A stretch of DNA of 64,000 nt from Elysia chlorotica (taxonomy: Eukaryota > Mollusca > Gastropoda > Plakobranchidae), in contig RQTK01000109.1 in NCBI GenBank assembly GCA_003991915.1, positions 712,733 to 776,732 on the forward strand. Direction: 5' to 3'. Numbering within the stretch: the first letter of the stretch is position 1; every line of letters starts with the position of its first letter. The notes under the pieces are model-generated. The model did not search any database. It saw only the letters and a list, made by a program, of their open reading frames with translations, and had not been told where the DNA came from. Below, piece by piece: positions 1 through 12,900 of the stretch. Both the position numbers and the translations under genes were made by a program.

Positions 1-744
1 TAGCCGGAAGCACACCCCCTCGGAATGTAAAATCTCGTTTAATTCTTTGTCTTCAGTGCAAAATCCTGATTTCTGGACATCTGCGCATTCTATTTATATA
101 GGCCTTTCTTGTTTTTAAACGAGAAGAGTATCTTTGGCGTCAAACTAATGCGTAAAATGAGATATATTCAAACGTTAAGTTATTTCCCTTGACCCTTAAA
201 AATTAATTACCTCCCCTGAAATGTGAGTGACTTGTTTTCTTATTTTGTTAATGCGAGCTAATCATGTATATTTTTTTTAATTAAAAGTTTTTCAAATTCA
301 TTCTGTTAAAATATGTGCACAATTTTACGTTTCTTCAAGTTAGTTGCAATTAAGATGTCCTAAAGAGCTAAAAAAAGAAACTTGATCGGCCGTAGATCTA
401 AGGCCTCTGTCGTTCATATTGTCGATATGATGCACAGGTTTAAAATTACTTATAGTACTCTAAATACCGCAAAACAAGAAGACCTCCGATGTTTACAAGG
501 AAGTTTGATACAGAACAATTGTATTTTGTGCTTGTTCCTGGGCACAAAGTCACATAATAGCGAAAATGAAACAAAGTCCGGAAACGCGGTTCCGATTGTC
601 GTTTAGCCGGAAGCACACCCCCTCGGAATGTAATATCTCGTTTAATTCTTTGTCTTCAGTGCAAAATCCTGATTTCTGGACATCTGCGCATTCTATTTAT
701 ATAGGCCTTTCTTGTTTTTAAACGAGAAGAGTATCTTTGGCGTC
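1..744. repeat. Pair of 141-bp direct repeats flanking 462 bp
   Basis: Positions 1-141 and 604-744 are the same 141-bp sequence, differing at about one base, in direct orientation. Both begin TAGCCGGAAGCACACC and end TTTGGCGTC. The 462 bp between them has no convincing gene. The pair could be the terminal repeats of a small terminal-repeat element, or two units of a roughly 603-bp tandem repeat cut by the window edge. There are no TG...CA ends, which argues against an ordinary LTR. Confidence 0.7.
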
Positions 745-3700
745 TTTCCTTAAAATAGAAGCCTAGATCTAGAGTAGAAGATCGGATGCACACGTCATGA
801 TAACAAAGGGTATTTTTAACAGCTCTTAGATTCTCGATGATATACTCAAGGAACTGGATTTAGACATTTTTTCAAAGCCTATTACTTGCTTTTAATGCAG
901 CAGTATCGAATAAGGAAGAATTGTCCAATTTAGGCTTTATATTTGTCAGCAACAATAAGGTCCCTAACAATGGGATATTTGTTTCATCCGTAAATCAACG
1001 ATACGAACACATTTAAAATCGAAAAGAAATAGAAAAATACTTTAAAACTCAATTTAGTACCAATTGAAACCAGTGTACCAATTTTGTGAAATCCGCCATA
1101 TGTGTTTGCTTTTCTAGCTCATTCAATACACAAACAATACTTATAAAAAAAAAAAAAAAAAATTCAACAACATACTATCTCAAAAAACAACTTAAAAGTT
1201 AGCATCACTTCAGTATTGTGAAATCCGCCTTATCTGGCATGTATCAAAAATTGACCAAGTCACTCACTAGATCTATGCTACAGTTCTCTGTGAACATCCT
1301 CTACACAGAGCGACAAGACTCCTATTATTCACACTAACTTGCCTGCTGTATGGAAGCAAGCTCCCAAGATAAATCTATTCAGAAAATAGTAGGCTATACT
1401 TTGTTAGTCCACAAATAAATTTGAAGTATAATGACGGCCGGAAACATTTTTTAACGATGAATGGACTATTTGATCTCTATGCGAAACAAACGCGACAAGG
1501 CGGTGGGAAATGGCGGAAACAAAGAGATTTTTAAGTCACGAAAATGAGTGACGCAAAATATCTCCCGAACTTGGCAAAATCCAAACAAATTTACCAAAAA
1601 ACAAACAAACTGTCCGAAATATGATATCTATATATAGGCCTAATCATGAAATGGATTTAGTACCCATCTCCGGGAAATAATGGAAATTTGATTTAAATAT
1701 TGCTGCTTTACGGCAATTACCGATGTTTGACGAGGGTCACCATCGACACAAAGGAAACTCATGGTGTCGTTTTTTATCTACCTCGAAAACTGAATCAAAA
1801 ATTTTAAAGTTTAATATTTTATTTTCACAAAACTGACAACACAGCATAAAGAAATGCACATGAACAGTTATAAAAAAAAAATAAAATAAGCCTAATAACC
1901 ATAAGTGTGTAAATTAAGTCATAAATCTGTTCTCTATAAAAAAATGCTATTTTTAGCGTGTTTTCTGCCATGTAGGCTACGCACAACTTGTGATTAGGCC
2001 TATACAGTGTTAGCTCCTATGAGAATCAGAAAATAAATGTTCCGATTTCATGAGAAGCGTTGGAAAATTTCAGGGTGGGAAAACAGCATGGCAATATTTG
2101 GGCCCTATTTTTTAGCCTCCGAGTAATGGATACAAAGGGAGAAAGGGACAGTCATGGAGCCAGTAAGTCACAGAACAGATGACTAAAAAATCATAGGCCT
2201 AATTCTGGGTAATGTTGAACAGCACATTGCTGATAGAATCGGATATTAGTGACTGATCAATGTAACATTCACTTTGTGTGAATCTATTAGACCTAGATCT
2301 AGATCTAGATCTAGATCAGATTAGTAGGCTAGCCTATATCTATCTAAAATCTTTTTTTTCCCCTTTACTGGTAAAATCACGTGATAATAAACTAGGAATC
2401 TAGAATCTAGGAATCTAGAATCTAGAGTATAGGTCTAAATCTAGATCTACATCTATACAGCTGTAGGTCTAGTCTAATTATTTATCTAGGCCTAGATCAA
2501 GAATCTAGAAAGTCTTAGAGCCATTGCTGCTTGCAGGGTACAAAATCAGGAACGGTTGGTCCCAACAGATCAAGCTTCTTGATCTAATCTTTAGAATCTA
2601 GATTCTCTAATCCCTCATAATTTGAAAAAAAGCTTTTTCATACAGACGAAATTACATATACCTTGATTTGTAGCGTTCTTTGAAAGACGTGGGCTTTATA
2701 TTAAGATAACTCGTTTTGGTGTCAACGGCTTTTCAATTTAAAGATCTGTATTCTGTAGATCTTGATGTTCTACAAGAGTTGGCCTTGCCTGAACCACACG
2801 AGGAAAATGGTTATCTTAAATGCAAAAGAGAAACAACAGTTTTCATTGGTTGAAAAGTCTTTACGTTAGAAATCTCACCAATCATAACTATCGTTTCTTA
2901 GGATACGGTGAATGCTAGGCCTAAAAGTTAACACCGTCACCGTGCATTGGCGGGTTCGCTCCTTGCTTTTCTTGCTTCGCCCATCATCGTTTTAATTTTT
3001 TGTGCAGCACTGAAAATAATAGTGAAAATAGCCACCATTGCCATCAGTATTTTTGCTACTGGGTTAATATCACCTTCATGGGGAATTCATCATCATCCTC
3101 GTCATAAACATCATTATCATCAATATCATCATAATCACTGATTTATCAGTATTGTTACTTGTTTTTTCTTTACTGTTTTGTTTCTGTTGCTGCTGGTGGG
3201 GTTACGATTGTAGTCCATACTTTAAGATAACAGTTAAAACTATTTAAACTCATACATTCCAGGGTTCTTTATTAAAATAGTAGGTTTACATCATAACACA
3301 AATGTTTCTTTAAAAAAAAACGGTCTAAAAAGAAAGGTCTATACACAGTATCGAACTTCTGGTAACATTCGAATGTTTTAAAAACTGTTAAAACCATCCA
3401 TTCATTTCTTTTCTTCAGCATGTTCTTTCGTATTAATATTTTATGTACATTTTTCAAGCTTACTTTCTTTTTATTCACAAACATTCGCAATCATTGTCAC
3501 CATCTTGTTACGAAAGAATTCCAGTATGATCGGTTGTGTAGCCTGCCTATATCGATGAACTAACTGTTAATGTAAAGGAGGCCTAAAGCAGGGTCTTGTT
3601 GTTGAAATGATGTCTGAGAACAACAAATAAAGACCTGAAACATGGAGTATCCACGAATCACTCATATTGTATGTTCAGAAAATACAAAACCGAAATGAGA

Positions 3701-4565
3701 TGATTCCAGAGTTAAGCGATCTAAATAGGTAGGCTACATATATTTGTTTAAAATTTTTAATGGAAAACAACATACATAGAAGAGGTTGGTCTTGTTTACA
3801 CACACACTTTTCCTCTTGTGGAAAGCGGTGGGCTGGTAAAAAAAAAAGGCTACAGTGGTGCACACAAAAGGTAAACATAAGGATATCCAACGGAATGTAT
3901 GGTATCAGCAGAGAGACTTACATTTTTAAGATGACTTTGATTTGGCATTTGAAACTCAAAGCTAATTGCAAAACGCAACAATGTGTCAAAAAGTGTGAGA
4001 TCCCACATCCACACAAAAAGTAAAAGTACATGTGCTTTAATTTGGGACAGCAGCAAGGGTCCACCCAAACTAAAAGGAACTGCACTAGAAGCAGTACAGA
4101 CATCTGTATATATTTAGGAAGCATTAATGATCTGAAAGGACAAAACTGAAGCAAACATTAAGGGCAAGGGCAGCACTCACGTAACTTCAGAAAAATCTGG
4201 AAGGTTAACAACATAATACATGTATATCACAAAATAAAAATCAGTCTTTTTAATTAAAGTGTAAAACCAGTTCCACTATATGGATGTAAAAGATGGAAGA
4301 TCAATGTAGGATGCTGAGAAACCACATATTTTGTATTTGAAGTTTAAACTGGGTCCTTTCATTAAGTGACAACATGGGGCGATGTATAGGGCACACATTG
4401 AGAATGCCACATAAATGTGCTGCCACATGCGATATAGTGCGGGGATTCCAAGAATCGCGTCTCAATCGTTCACTGCCAGCTACACAACCAGTAGGGAACG
4501 AAATACGACAATCTAATAAAGTTTGCGCCATCGAGGGTTGAACTGTGTACCGCCCGGCCATTTGA
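745..4565. other. Intergenic DNA without recognised gene
   Basis: AT-rich sequence with short ORFs only, none showing a recognisable protein or paired splice sites. It contains poly(A) runs and clusters of CTAGAT hexamers. I see no promoter or RNA gene that I can support. Confidence 0.5.
2287..2475. repeat. CTAGAT/CTAGGAAT-type simple repeat cluster
   Basis: Overlapping CTAGATCTAGAT units at 2290-2325 are followed at about 2393-2465 by TCTAGAATCTAGGAATCTAG units. The same motif recurs as short clusters near 10215, 15655-15790, 17360-17510, 34930 and 36025, so it is dispersed across the window. Confidence 0.7.
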
Positions 4566-5145
4566 TAATGCTCTGTCCACTTTTTAGTCAGTGGTCACAC
4601 TCCTTTGCCAATGCTATATCCGCCTTAGTTACAGTCATTCGACAAACACCTCTGAAAATGCTATGGCCATAATACAGTCAGCGCCACATATCTCTGAAAA
4701 TGCTATGGCCACCTAGCATTCAATGGTCGTATAACTCGAACAATGCTATGTCGACTTTACAATCTGTGGTCACATACCTCTGAAAATGCTTTGTCCACCT
4801 GTTTCACTTGCCCATATAACTCTGAAAATGCATGTAACTCTTATGGTGGCGTTGTTCAACTGAACGTAGAGTGTCGGCTTCCGAAGCAGATTGTCCGGAT
4901 TCTATCCCTGCTCTGGCGACTGCATTTTTTTGCCGACTGGTTAGGTCGGCGTCAGGCCAATGGGTCCTGAGTATTTCGCCATGGGGTCCCGTTCTCTATA
5001 TACCCTAGTTGCGGTTGCCAGACTTGGACGTCAGGAGTTTAAAAAAAACAACTTTGTTTACTATTTACTACCACGCCACTGACAATGCTTTTTACACCTT
5101 ACATTTAGTGGCAACTACCTCTGACAATGTTATGTTGTTACCGTC
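4566..5145. repeat. Degenerate minisatellite, about 40-45 bp unit, interrupted by a SINE
   Basis: Units containing CTCTGAAAATGCTATGGCC followed by a variable CAC...GGTC segment recur from about 4566 to 4835 and again from 5075 to 5140. The block 4850-5055 between them is a diverged SINE, so the array was split by an insertion. Confidence 0.6.
4850..5055 (+). mobile_element. Diverged tRNA-derived SINE copy
   Basis: The order of blocks matches the full copies at 18478, 45158 and 53381: a tRNA-like head with TCGGCTTCCGA, then CTGGTTAGGTCGG, a CATGGGGTCCCG block and a tail with TTGGACGTCAGGAGTTTAAA. It is heavily diverged and therefore older than those copies. Confidence 0.5.
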
Positions 5146-6049
5146 TTCTTCATTTGCCCGTTTGAAGAATGTACTTTTAAAAAGAAGAAAAGAAAACCGC
5201 CTTTATTTTTGGCAATGAATGCTTTCTAGACAAACCAATATGGTCCACACATTTCGTCTCAAAATCAATGATTTATATCGTCCAACTCTTTAGTTTATTC
5301 TCTTTACAGATTTAATGCATACGTGTGCTTGTGTGACTTTCTCAAGACAACAGCTTGCATCCAGGTCAATGTATTAACATTCCTTCCAGCTTAACTATTG
5401 GACAAAGTTCTACTGTTTAAATAAAACGCAATAATATCATTTTTTTCAACAACAACAAAAACGCTCCCTTACCAAGTCCCTTCTACCCAGGTTTGATCAA
5501 CTCGAGGTACATTAGCTGTTAAGTTTAATTTATTGTTATCTTAACACTGTAAACAGACTAGTGGGTCCGATCTATAATATATAAACGAAACGTTACCACC
5601 AGCGATGAGAACTGTGCTGTCCATTTTCGTTCCTTAGAGTCGTTTGGTGAAACGAAAGTACTCAGAAGGGCGAAAAAGAATTGTTATGGTAGTCTTTCCA
5701 TATCTGGTAAACACTATGTTTCAGACACATGTCACTTTGCTTCTTGAGGAAGAAATTGTGTAAGTTTCAAACGTCTATCATTCAACTTCTGAGGAACAAG
5801 ATTTACAATTAAAAAAAAAAACCGCTTAAGAGACAAAAAATCCAAATAACTGGCTTTCGTTACGAAAATATAATTTTTAAGCTAAAAATTGACCTTTAAG
5901 CCTCTTACAGCAAATAGTTACTGCACTTATTTTTTAAATCCCAACCTATAATTGATAAGATGCTAAAAGATTAACACACGGACTGAATGAATAGGCTAGG
6001 TGTTCTTAATAAGCTAGATTTTCTTGACTCGCATCAACAATTATACATG

Positions 6050-6083
6050 TTCTCTCTCTCTCTTTTCCCCCCTCTCTCTCTCT

Positions 6084-6117
<34 letters not shown>

Positions 6118-6118
6118 C
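6050..6118. repeat. (CT)n microsatellite
   Basis: Dinucleotide CT run interrupted by short C tracts. No gene lies nearby. Confidence 0.85.
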
Positions 6119-6585
6119 GTAAGAATCCTTCTCGAATAATGAGCTCTTAAAAACCAAGAGCTGTCCAATAGTTGTTTTTTTTTAATCTCCAAAGTCATAG
6201 AGGGATATAACCAAAGATCCTTTAATTATCTTTGATATAACTATCTCAATGTAAGCTCGACATATAAGGCTAGAAATGTACACAGTCAAATCAAAGAATA
6301 TTTCAAATAGATTAAATTCGGAAGATTATTATTAAGCATTACAAAATCATAGATCTAGTTCCACACACGACTTGATGCTTCTATCTGCTGAAAAAACAAC
6401 CCATAATACGTTGAGTTTTGAATTATTGCGACTCCAACATTAATGATTCCCACTTGTTTTTACTCATTTCTTATAATATAATCCTAATCGTATGTGACCA
6501 TTTTTTTCACAAGTGGGGCTATTATGTTATAGCTTGATGATATTTTAAACCTCACTCGTTTGTTGTTGTTTAAAAAAAAAAAAAA

Positions 6586-6603
6586 GAGAGAGACAGAGAG
6601 AGA

Positions 6604-6657
<54 letters not shown>

Positions 6658-6685
6658 TGTATGTGAGAGAGAGGGAGGGGGTGCA

Positions 6686-6744
<59 letters not shown>

Positions 6745-6745
6745 C

Positions 6746-6820
<75 letters not shown>

Positions 6821-6838
6821 GGCAGACAGAGAGGCAGA
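6586..6838. repeat. (GA)n followed by (GACA)n microsatellite
   Basis: A long GA run with two interruptions grades into about 17 GACA tetranucleotides. The ORFs that cross it are low-complexity artefacts. Confidence 0.9.
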
Positions 6839-7689
6839 GGAAAAAAAAGGTGTGTGTGTGAGGGGGGGGGTCATTACTTCCCTCTTAAAGAATCAAGTTT
6901 TCTGGAGAACTTCTCTGCTTTCAATACATTGAATGATAACAATCAACTAAACCAAAATATTCTTTTGATCATGTGACAGACTATTGAAGAAGAGTGTCTT
7001 TGGTGGTGCTTACATTTCTCACTTTTTACCATAGCCTACTTTAATTCTCGTATTATTTTGTTTTGGCGGTGAAAGAGAGCTGTTTCTTTCTATCTACACA
7101 GTCGGCATTGCTGGTGAATGAACTGTCTTAATGTTTCGAAATCATCCCCGTTTTGTGTATGTGTGTGTCCTTTTTGGTTTTGTGTATGTGTGTGTGTTCT
7201 TTTTTGGTTTTGTTTCAGTCGAACTGTCTGCCTTTTCGTTAATTTTTACTTATAACACGTTCTTAGTTTTTAAACACCTCTTGCATTTTAATAAAAAAAA
7301 AAAACCCAATAAAAACACAAGTTCCTTGCACTTACCACACAACCGCAGTAAACGCGCTTTGATACATGTACCATCAAAAATGGTCAAACAAAAAGTCAGC
7401 AACAACAACAATAACAAAGAACAAAAAAGAAAAAAAGATAACAGCTTTGGCTTGTAACGGAAAAAGATAAAGTCCACAAGTTTGACAAAAACAATATTGA
7501 AAAAATGTTCAAACTGATTAAAATGGTTAAAAAAATACAATTGTCTATCGCAAACAAAACTAATGGTGAATTATGATCATCTAAATGCGCGGAAAGAACC
7601 ATAATGGCAAAACGCAACACGTGCGGTGGAAAGCTATTTTGTTTTGATTGCTAAGAACAAAAGCATAGGAATAAAAGTGAAAGCAAAAA

Positions 7690-8800
7690 ATAATGAAGAA
7701 AAAAAGGGCGAAGCCATTGATGTACGAAGTAGAAAACGCTATCAAGAAACTAAAGAATGGAAAACCGACATGGCCCGATAACACCACGATAGAGCTGGTG
7801 AAAGTATGTGGCCACAACTAATCTATCAACACTTGTAAATGTTCAAAAGACAGGAAAGAAAAAGGCGTGTTTATGCTAGTCAAAAGTGACGATACGAAAG
7901 AATGCAGCAACTACAGAACTATAGCGCCTATCAGTCATACCAGCAAAATATGGTGTACACAATACTAGACAGACTAAAGACAAAGTAGAACAGGAGCTGG
8001 TAGAGGAGCAGGCTGGATTCAAGTAGATATGATCTGCGCCCTTTAGACCTTGATGAAAAACTCACGGAAGTTCACAAAGAAGCATGTATTGATTTCAGTA
8101 CATATATTCATTAATTCTGATAAAGCCGTTGATAAAGTGGACCATGAACTCTGCCAGACTCTCATCTTAATAGACTTCAAAACCCATTTCGCCGCCACTG
8201 TGAAGTTCTTATGCTAAGACCAAAAGGCAAACATTATATGGAACCGCCCATACAGAGAATGGGCGCCAGACAGGAACGTTTTCCATTCCAACACATCTTT
8301 AGCACGTACAGAGATCAGGGTACGAGAAATGCTGACACGGAAGAGTTTGAAATAATAGGCGGAGGTGGGAAAGTCCAAAAACTAAGATATGCAGATGATG
8401 AGATGATACAGCAGTATGTGCTAAAACAATAATAAACAAACTCAATGCTGCTGCAGAGGGGGAAAAGTCTCAATTTGATTACAAGAAAAACAGAATGTAT
8501 GCAGACATTAAATGACTACCAGTTAATATTGGGAACAGAGAATTAGACTAGATGGTATTGAAAACTTCAAATATCTTGGCTAAATTTAAACAGAAAAGCT
8601 GACTCTTCTACGGTTGTGAACATTAGAATTGCAACTGCAAACAAAAGAACGATAATTATTATAACAATGCGTAGAGGGATAAAGGTATTGGTGCACAGCT
8701 AAAACTAAAATTAATCATGAAGTGTTTGATGTGCAAAGTCCTGACATATGGAGCAGAGGGGTGGATACAAAGGGGTAAGATCTGAGAAGGTTTTACGCGG
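7690..8800 (+). pseudogene. Decayed non-LTR retrotransposon, reverse transcriptase remnant
   Basis: Translating the + strand in shifting frames gives reverse-transcriptase hallmarks in the right order. First is a stretch like YEVENAIKKLKNGKP (7720-7760). Next is KSDDTKECSNYRTIAPISH-like sequence near 7885-7945, then KAVDKVDHEL near 8125-8150. Last is a YADD catalytic box in KLRYADDEM near 8380-8405. Multiple stops and frameshifts make it non-functional. The motif set fits RTE/BovB-like or related clades; the clade is inferred. No endonuclease part is visible upstream. No gene lies within it. Confidence 0.75.
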
Positions 8801-8964
8801 TGCTAATATTCATTTGGTTCTATGAGCGCCTACTAAAGAAGAATAGGAAAAAGAGATTAGACAATACAATTATAAAAAAATACAAATACTTTTTATTTTT
8901 ATTTTACGAAGAAACATAAACAATAATCGTTTCAGATGCATGTAGAAATAATAACGTCTGACAA

Positions 8965-9130
8965 TTTTATGTGCTGTCACACACGAGACAGGGCGGGGAT
9001 ACCATGACTCCTGTCTCAGCCGGTCGCATTAGACTGACACAGACTCAACCAGTAGCCTAGGGAGCGCAATTGCCAGGACTCGAACCCGGGACTTTTGCGT
9101 CGGAAGTCGATGTTCTACCAACGCCCCCCC
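8965..9130 (-). mobile_element. tRNA-derived SINE, 5' part, minus orientation
   Basis: Reverse complement of the SINE consensus: ACAATTTTATGTGCTG, the GACAGGGCGGGGATACCATG block, the CTGTCTCAGCCGGTC block, and a B-box region (GGACTCGAACCCGGG) followed by the tRNA-like head. It lies just downstream of the LINE remnant. Confidence 0.75.
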
Positions 9131-9625
9131 CCCCCAAACCAGGAGTAGGGGAGTGGAGGCGATACTTAAGTAGGATACATAGACAACATCAACAAGAAAA
9201 GACGAGAAATATGGAAATCCAAACTATAGAAGTCAGTACGGGCAGCATAGTTTCCACAAACGATGCTGGATAAAAAGTGAGTGAGAGAATTTTACTGGTA
9301 CATATATACAGCCATGTATCCGTTTATTCCCATGTCATAGTAAGTTTGGTACAGGCAATGTGTAACTAACACCTATTACAGTATTTTGTATGTAATCATA
9401 GAAAGCACAAATTAATCTGCTCCCTCCACTGCATGCTTGATTATGGTTATGTCTATTTCAGCTCAGTAAAAACAAATCATTTTCCGATCTTCTTCTTGTT
9501 ATAAGTTATGTCTTGAGAGCGTCTTGGAATTAAAACGCAATTAAATTTAATGCAAAAAAATAAACACTTCAAACAATAATGGTTTGAGTGTCTAATTTTA
9601 AAATGCAACGGCGTACGAAGGTAAA

Positions 9626-9835
<210 letters not shown>

Positions 9836-9939
9836 CCCACACAAAATTAATGTTGTTTGAACCGGAAAATGTACAATGGGTGATTTATAAACTATTACAC
9901 CGGTTAAAAGGTGTCGCTTTCTCTTCAACTTCCGTTTCA

Positions 9940-9974
9940 CTCAGGTTCACTTCCTTTTGATACAACAAGCCAAC
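9940..9974 (+). promoter_or_regulatory. Likely RPS13 transcription start with TOP-like pyrimidine tract
   Basis: A pyrimidine tract CTTCCTTTT (9950-9958) lies 16-25 bases before the RPS13 start codon. Ribosomal-protein mRNAs commonly begin with a C followed by 4-14 pyrimidines and have very short leaders, which fits this position. No TATA box is evident. The exact start base is inferred. Confidence 0.5.
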
Positions 9975-12900
9975 ATGGGGCGCATGCACAATCCCGGGTA
10001 TGTTCCTTCTTTACTTGTTTTTTTTCTCCAGTTCTGTCATATTTAGACCCAGGGTTTTAAATTAGAGTGCCATATTTAGTATAATATTTAAAGTAATTGA
10101 ATTTGAATTACACGGCATCATAGATCTATGCAAATCCGTCTAAGAGTCTGGTTTAAGACACTCGACTCATGAAATGGTGGATTGGCACACATGGAACGTC
10201 TAATCTTGGTTCTACATCTAGATCTAGTAAAAGAAAACTCGAGTCTATTTTAATAAGATATATCTAGTCTTGATTTTCATTTTTTCTCTCTCGGTTCTTC
10301 TTGAAGAATCGCGTTTTACCTCTATTTGTGGCCTGGTTCCCGCACAAGTTCATGTCGATTCTAAATGTTTAGGCTGGCCTATTTTGAGAGCAAATAATTA
10401 TCCTACTCAAAGCAGGTGTGCAGATTGGAGGTAACCCTAGGGTAGAACACCCGCCTTCGACGCAGATCAGTGGTTCGAGACCCACTTAGGTAACTTTGTC
10501 CTCTACAAGTTTGGATTGATGTCAGTTTGTTTGTTAGTCAGAGACTGAGTCATGGTATCCCCGCCCTGTCCCTGTGTGGCTGCACAAAACTTGTCATGAC
10601 ATTAAGTTGAACGTATTCCACAATATAGCTCTTATCGTGCTGTTGGATGCAAAGTTTGTTAAAGCCAAGTGTAGTTCAGTGCTACCAATACAGTACCTTC
10701 CTCTGAGACAATCACACTCCCCACCCCTCTACCTCTTTACTTTTCTGTAGATTTCTCTAGCCCTTTTCCCAATCACACACACAAACCAATTAATCTAGCA
10801 GCTCTATCTCTTTGACCTACTTTTGTGCTTAGCGGCGGTCCATTTAATACCACTCCTTTCCCCTGTTCCCTCGCTGTTCATAATCTTTCATTCTGTAACT
10901 CATGCTATTTAGCCTACTTAAAATATGATATTCTTGGCTTGTGGGAGAAATGTTAGGTATATTCTTTAGGGACGAGCTCACAGATACTCGGTAGTCGAAT
11001 AGATAATAGATTTAGTGTTTGGTATGCAACTTTGTAAGCTTGCAGACTCTTCTGGTTTCTTGGGTTAAAGGTGGTTATGAGATAAGTTCATTGGGTCAGG
11101 AATTGTTACTAAATACAAAGTAGAGGACAAATATTTTGTTTTTTGTTTTTTTTGTCTGTTGAATGGAGGGTGTTTTTTTAGTCTGAGTTACAAGTTTGTG
11201 TTGGAGTTGCACTGTATAATCTTTGGTTAAAACGTAACTCCTATAACATGTAAGGTGTTGGGTAGTGAGTAGAAAGGAACAAGCAGATCTAGAATGCTCC
11301 ATTAGCAGCAAATGCTTCACAGGAGATGAATGCTGTTTCCTTAACTACACCACATTCAAACACTGCCCAACCTTATGACATTCAAAATCAAATGAGCGAC
11401 GAAAGATTGATTAGTTTCTTCTTTGGATTCATGAAAAATGCACTTGTCATAATTTGATTTTTTATAAAGCTAACAAATAAAAGATAATGGGATGAGTGTT
11501 TGTGACTATTTTCAGTGCTTAGATTCATGCAATGTTGCCTAAAATTTGTTGAAATTAATCACTCTGGGCCATTATCAATGTTCCTCCAGCTGTAGTTTCA
11601 TGAGCCATGGTCTATTTCTTTTTTTTTCAGAAAGGGTATCTCTAAAAGTGCTCTGCCATACAGGAGATCAGTTCCGGTGGTAAGTTTTTCTACCATTACT
11701 TAGTATTCCACATTCAGCGTATTGCTCCTGTTAGTTGATATGTTTTCTTTTTGTTAATTGGCTGAAAAAACACATGTTGGAAAAAAAAAAATTTTGCGTC
11801 TGGGTGTCACAATATCTGCATTTAATGTTGCAAAGGTTAAACCTGTTGTAAGCATCTAATATCAGTAAAAAAAAATTCTTGCATCTTTTTTGGTTTGTTT
11901 TGTTTTTCTCATCACACATTATTAATGTCATTAATTGTATTTTCCACTTTTGTCTGAAACATTTCCTAGCTTTTGAAATGCTTTGACCCCCCCCCCCCCC
12001 CCCCAACAAAATAAAACAACAAAAAAAACCCCAACAAAACAACAGTCACCCAAGTCAATACTGCCATCTATTATTGCCACTTTGTGTGGGGGTTTAGAAG
12101 AAAAAAAATATTTTTCATACAGTTGAAAAATGCTGCAATACGACAGAAACGCGTCTAAAATTATCATTTTCTTATTAGAGACCAGATTGTAACTTTATTT
12201 ACTCACTTAAATGGTAATCATTTCTTTATCAACTATACTGTGTTGTCAGTTTTGTATAGTAAATTTGTTGCTTCAGATAGTTCATGGGGTGGATTAAAAA
12301 CTGATTAAATAAAACAGAAAGATACTATAAAACAAACATTTAACTTTCAAACCATTTGTGATTTTTATTTGACATTACAATTTTCATTGTACAAAAACAT
12401 TGCAAGCCGTGACAATGTATTGCCATATGCTACTTGTACATTAACCTAAACCTTAATCATTACTAAGCATTCAAGTTTTTTTTTGTTTTTTGTTTCTTTG
12501 CAGTGGCTTAAATTGTCTGCCAAAGATGTTGAGGAGCAGATCAGCAAATTGGCCAACAAAGGCCTTAAACCTTCTCAGATTGGTAAGTTGTCTTGTTTTC
12601 TTTAAAACAAATTACAGTTTACCAATCTAAACCTGAATTACTGTTGCCAATGATGTCTCAAATATTTGCTACTCTTGAAATGCTTTGACGAGAAAACACC
12701 ATAACTGAGGCAATAGTAAATAATACATCCTTATTTTTCTTAGAGACATTTCTATCACAGCAGACCTTCCTACTTTTACTGATTTGATTGGTATATACTG
12801 ATTTTTTTCATCATTCCCGCAAAAACAGGCTGATTTTTAAACTGAAGATATCCAGCGGTGTATTGCCAACTGTTTTCTCTTTGATATTTTTCATGATCCG

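Noticed and set aside
6545..6976. Arg/Glu-rich and Ser/Leu-rich ORFs
   Set aside because: Simple translations of (GA)n and (GACA)n.
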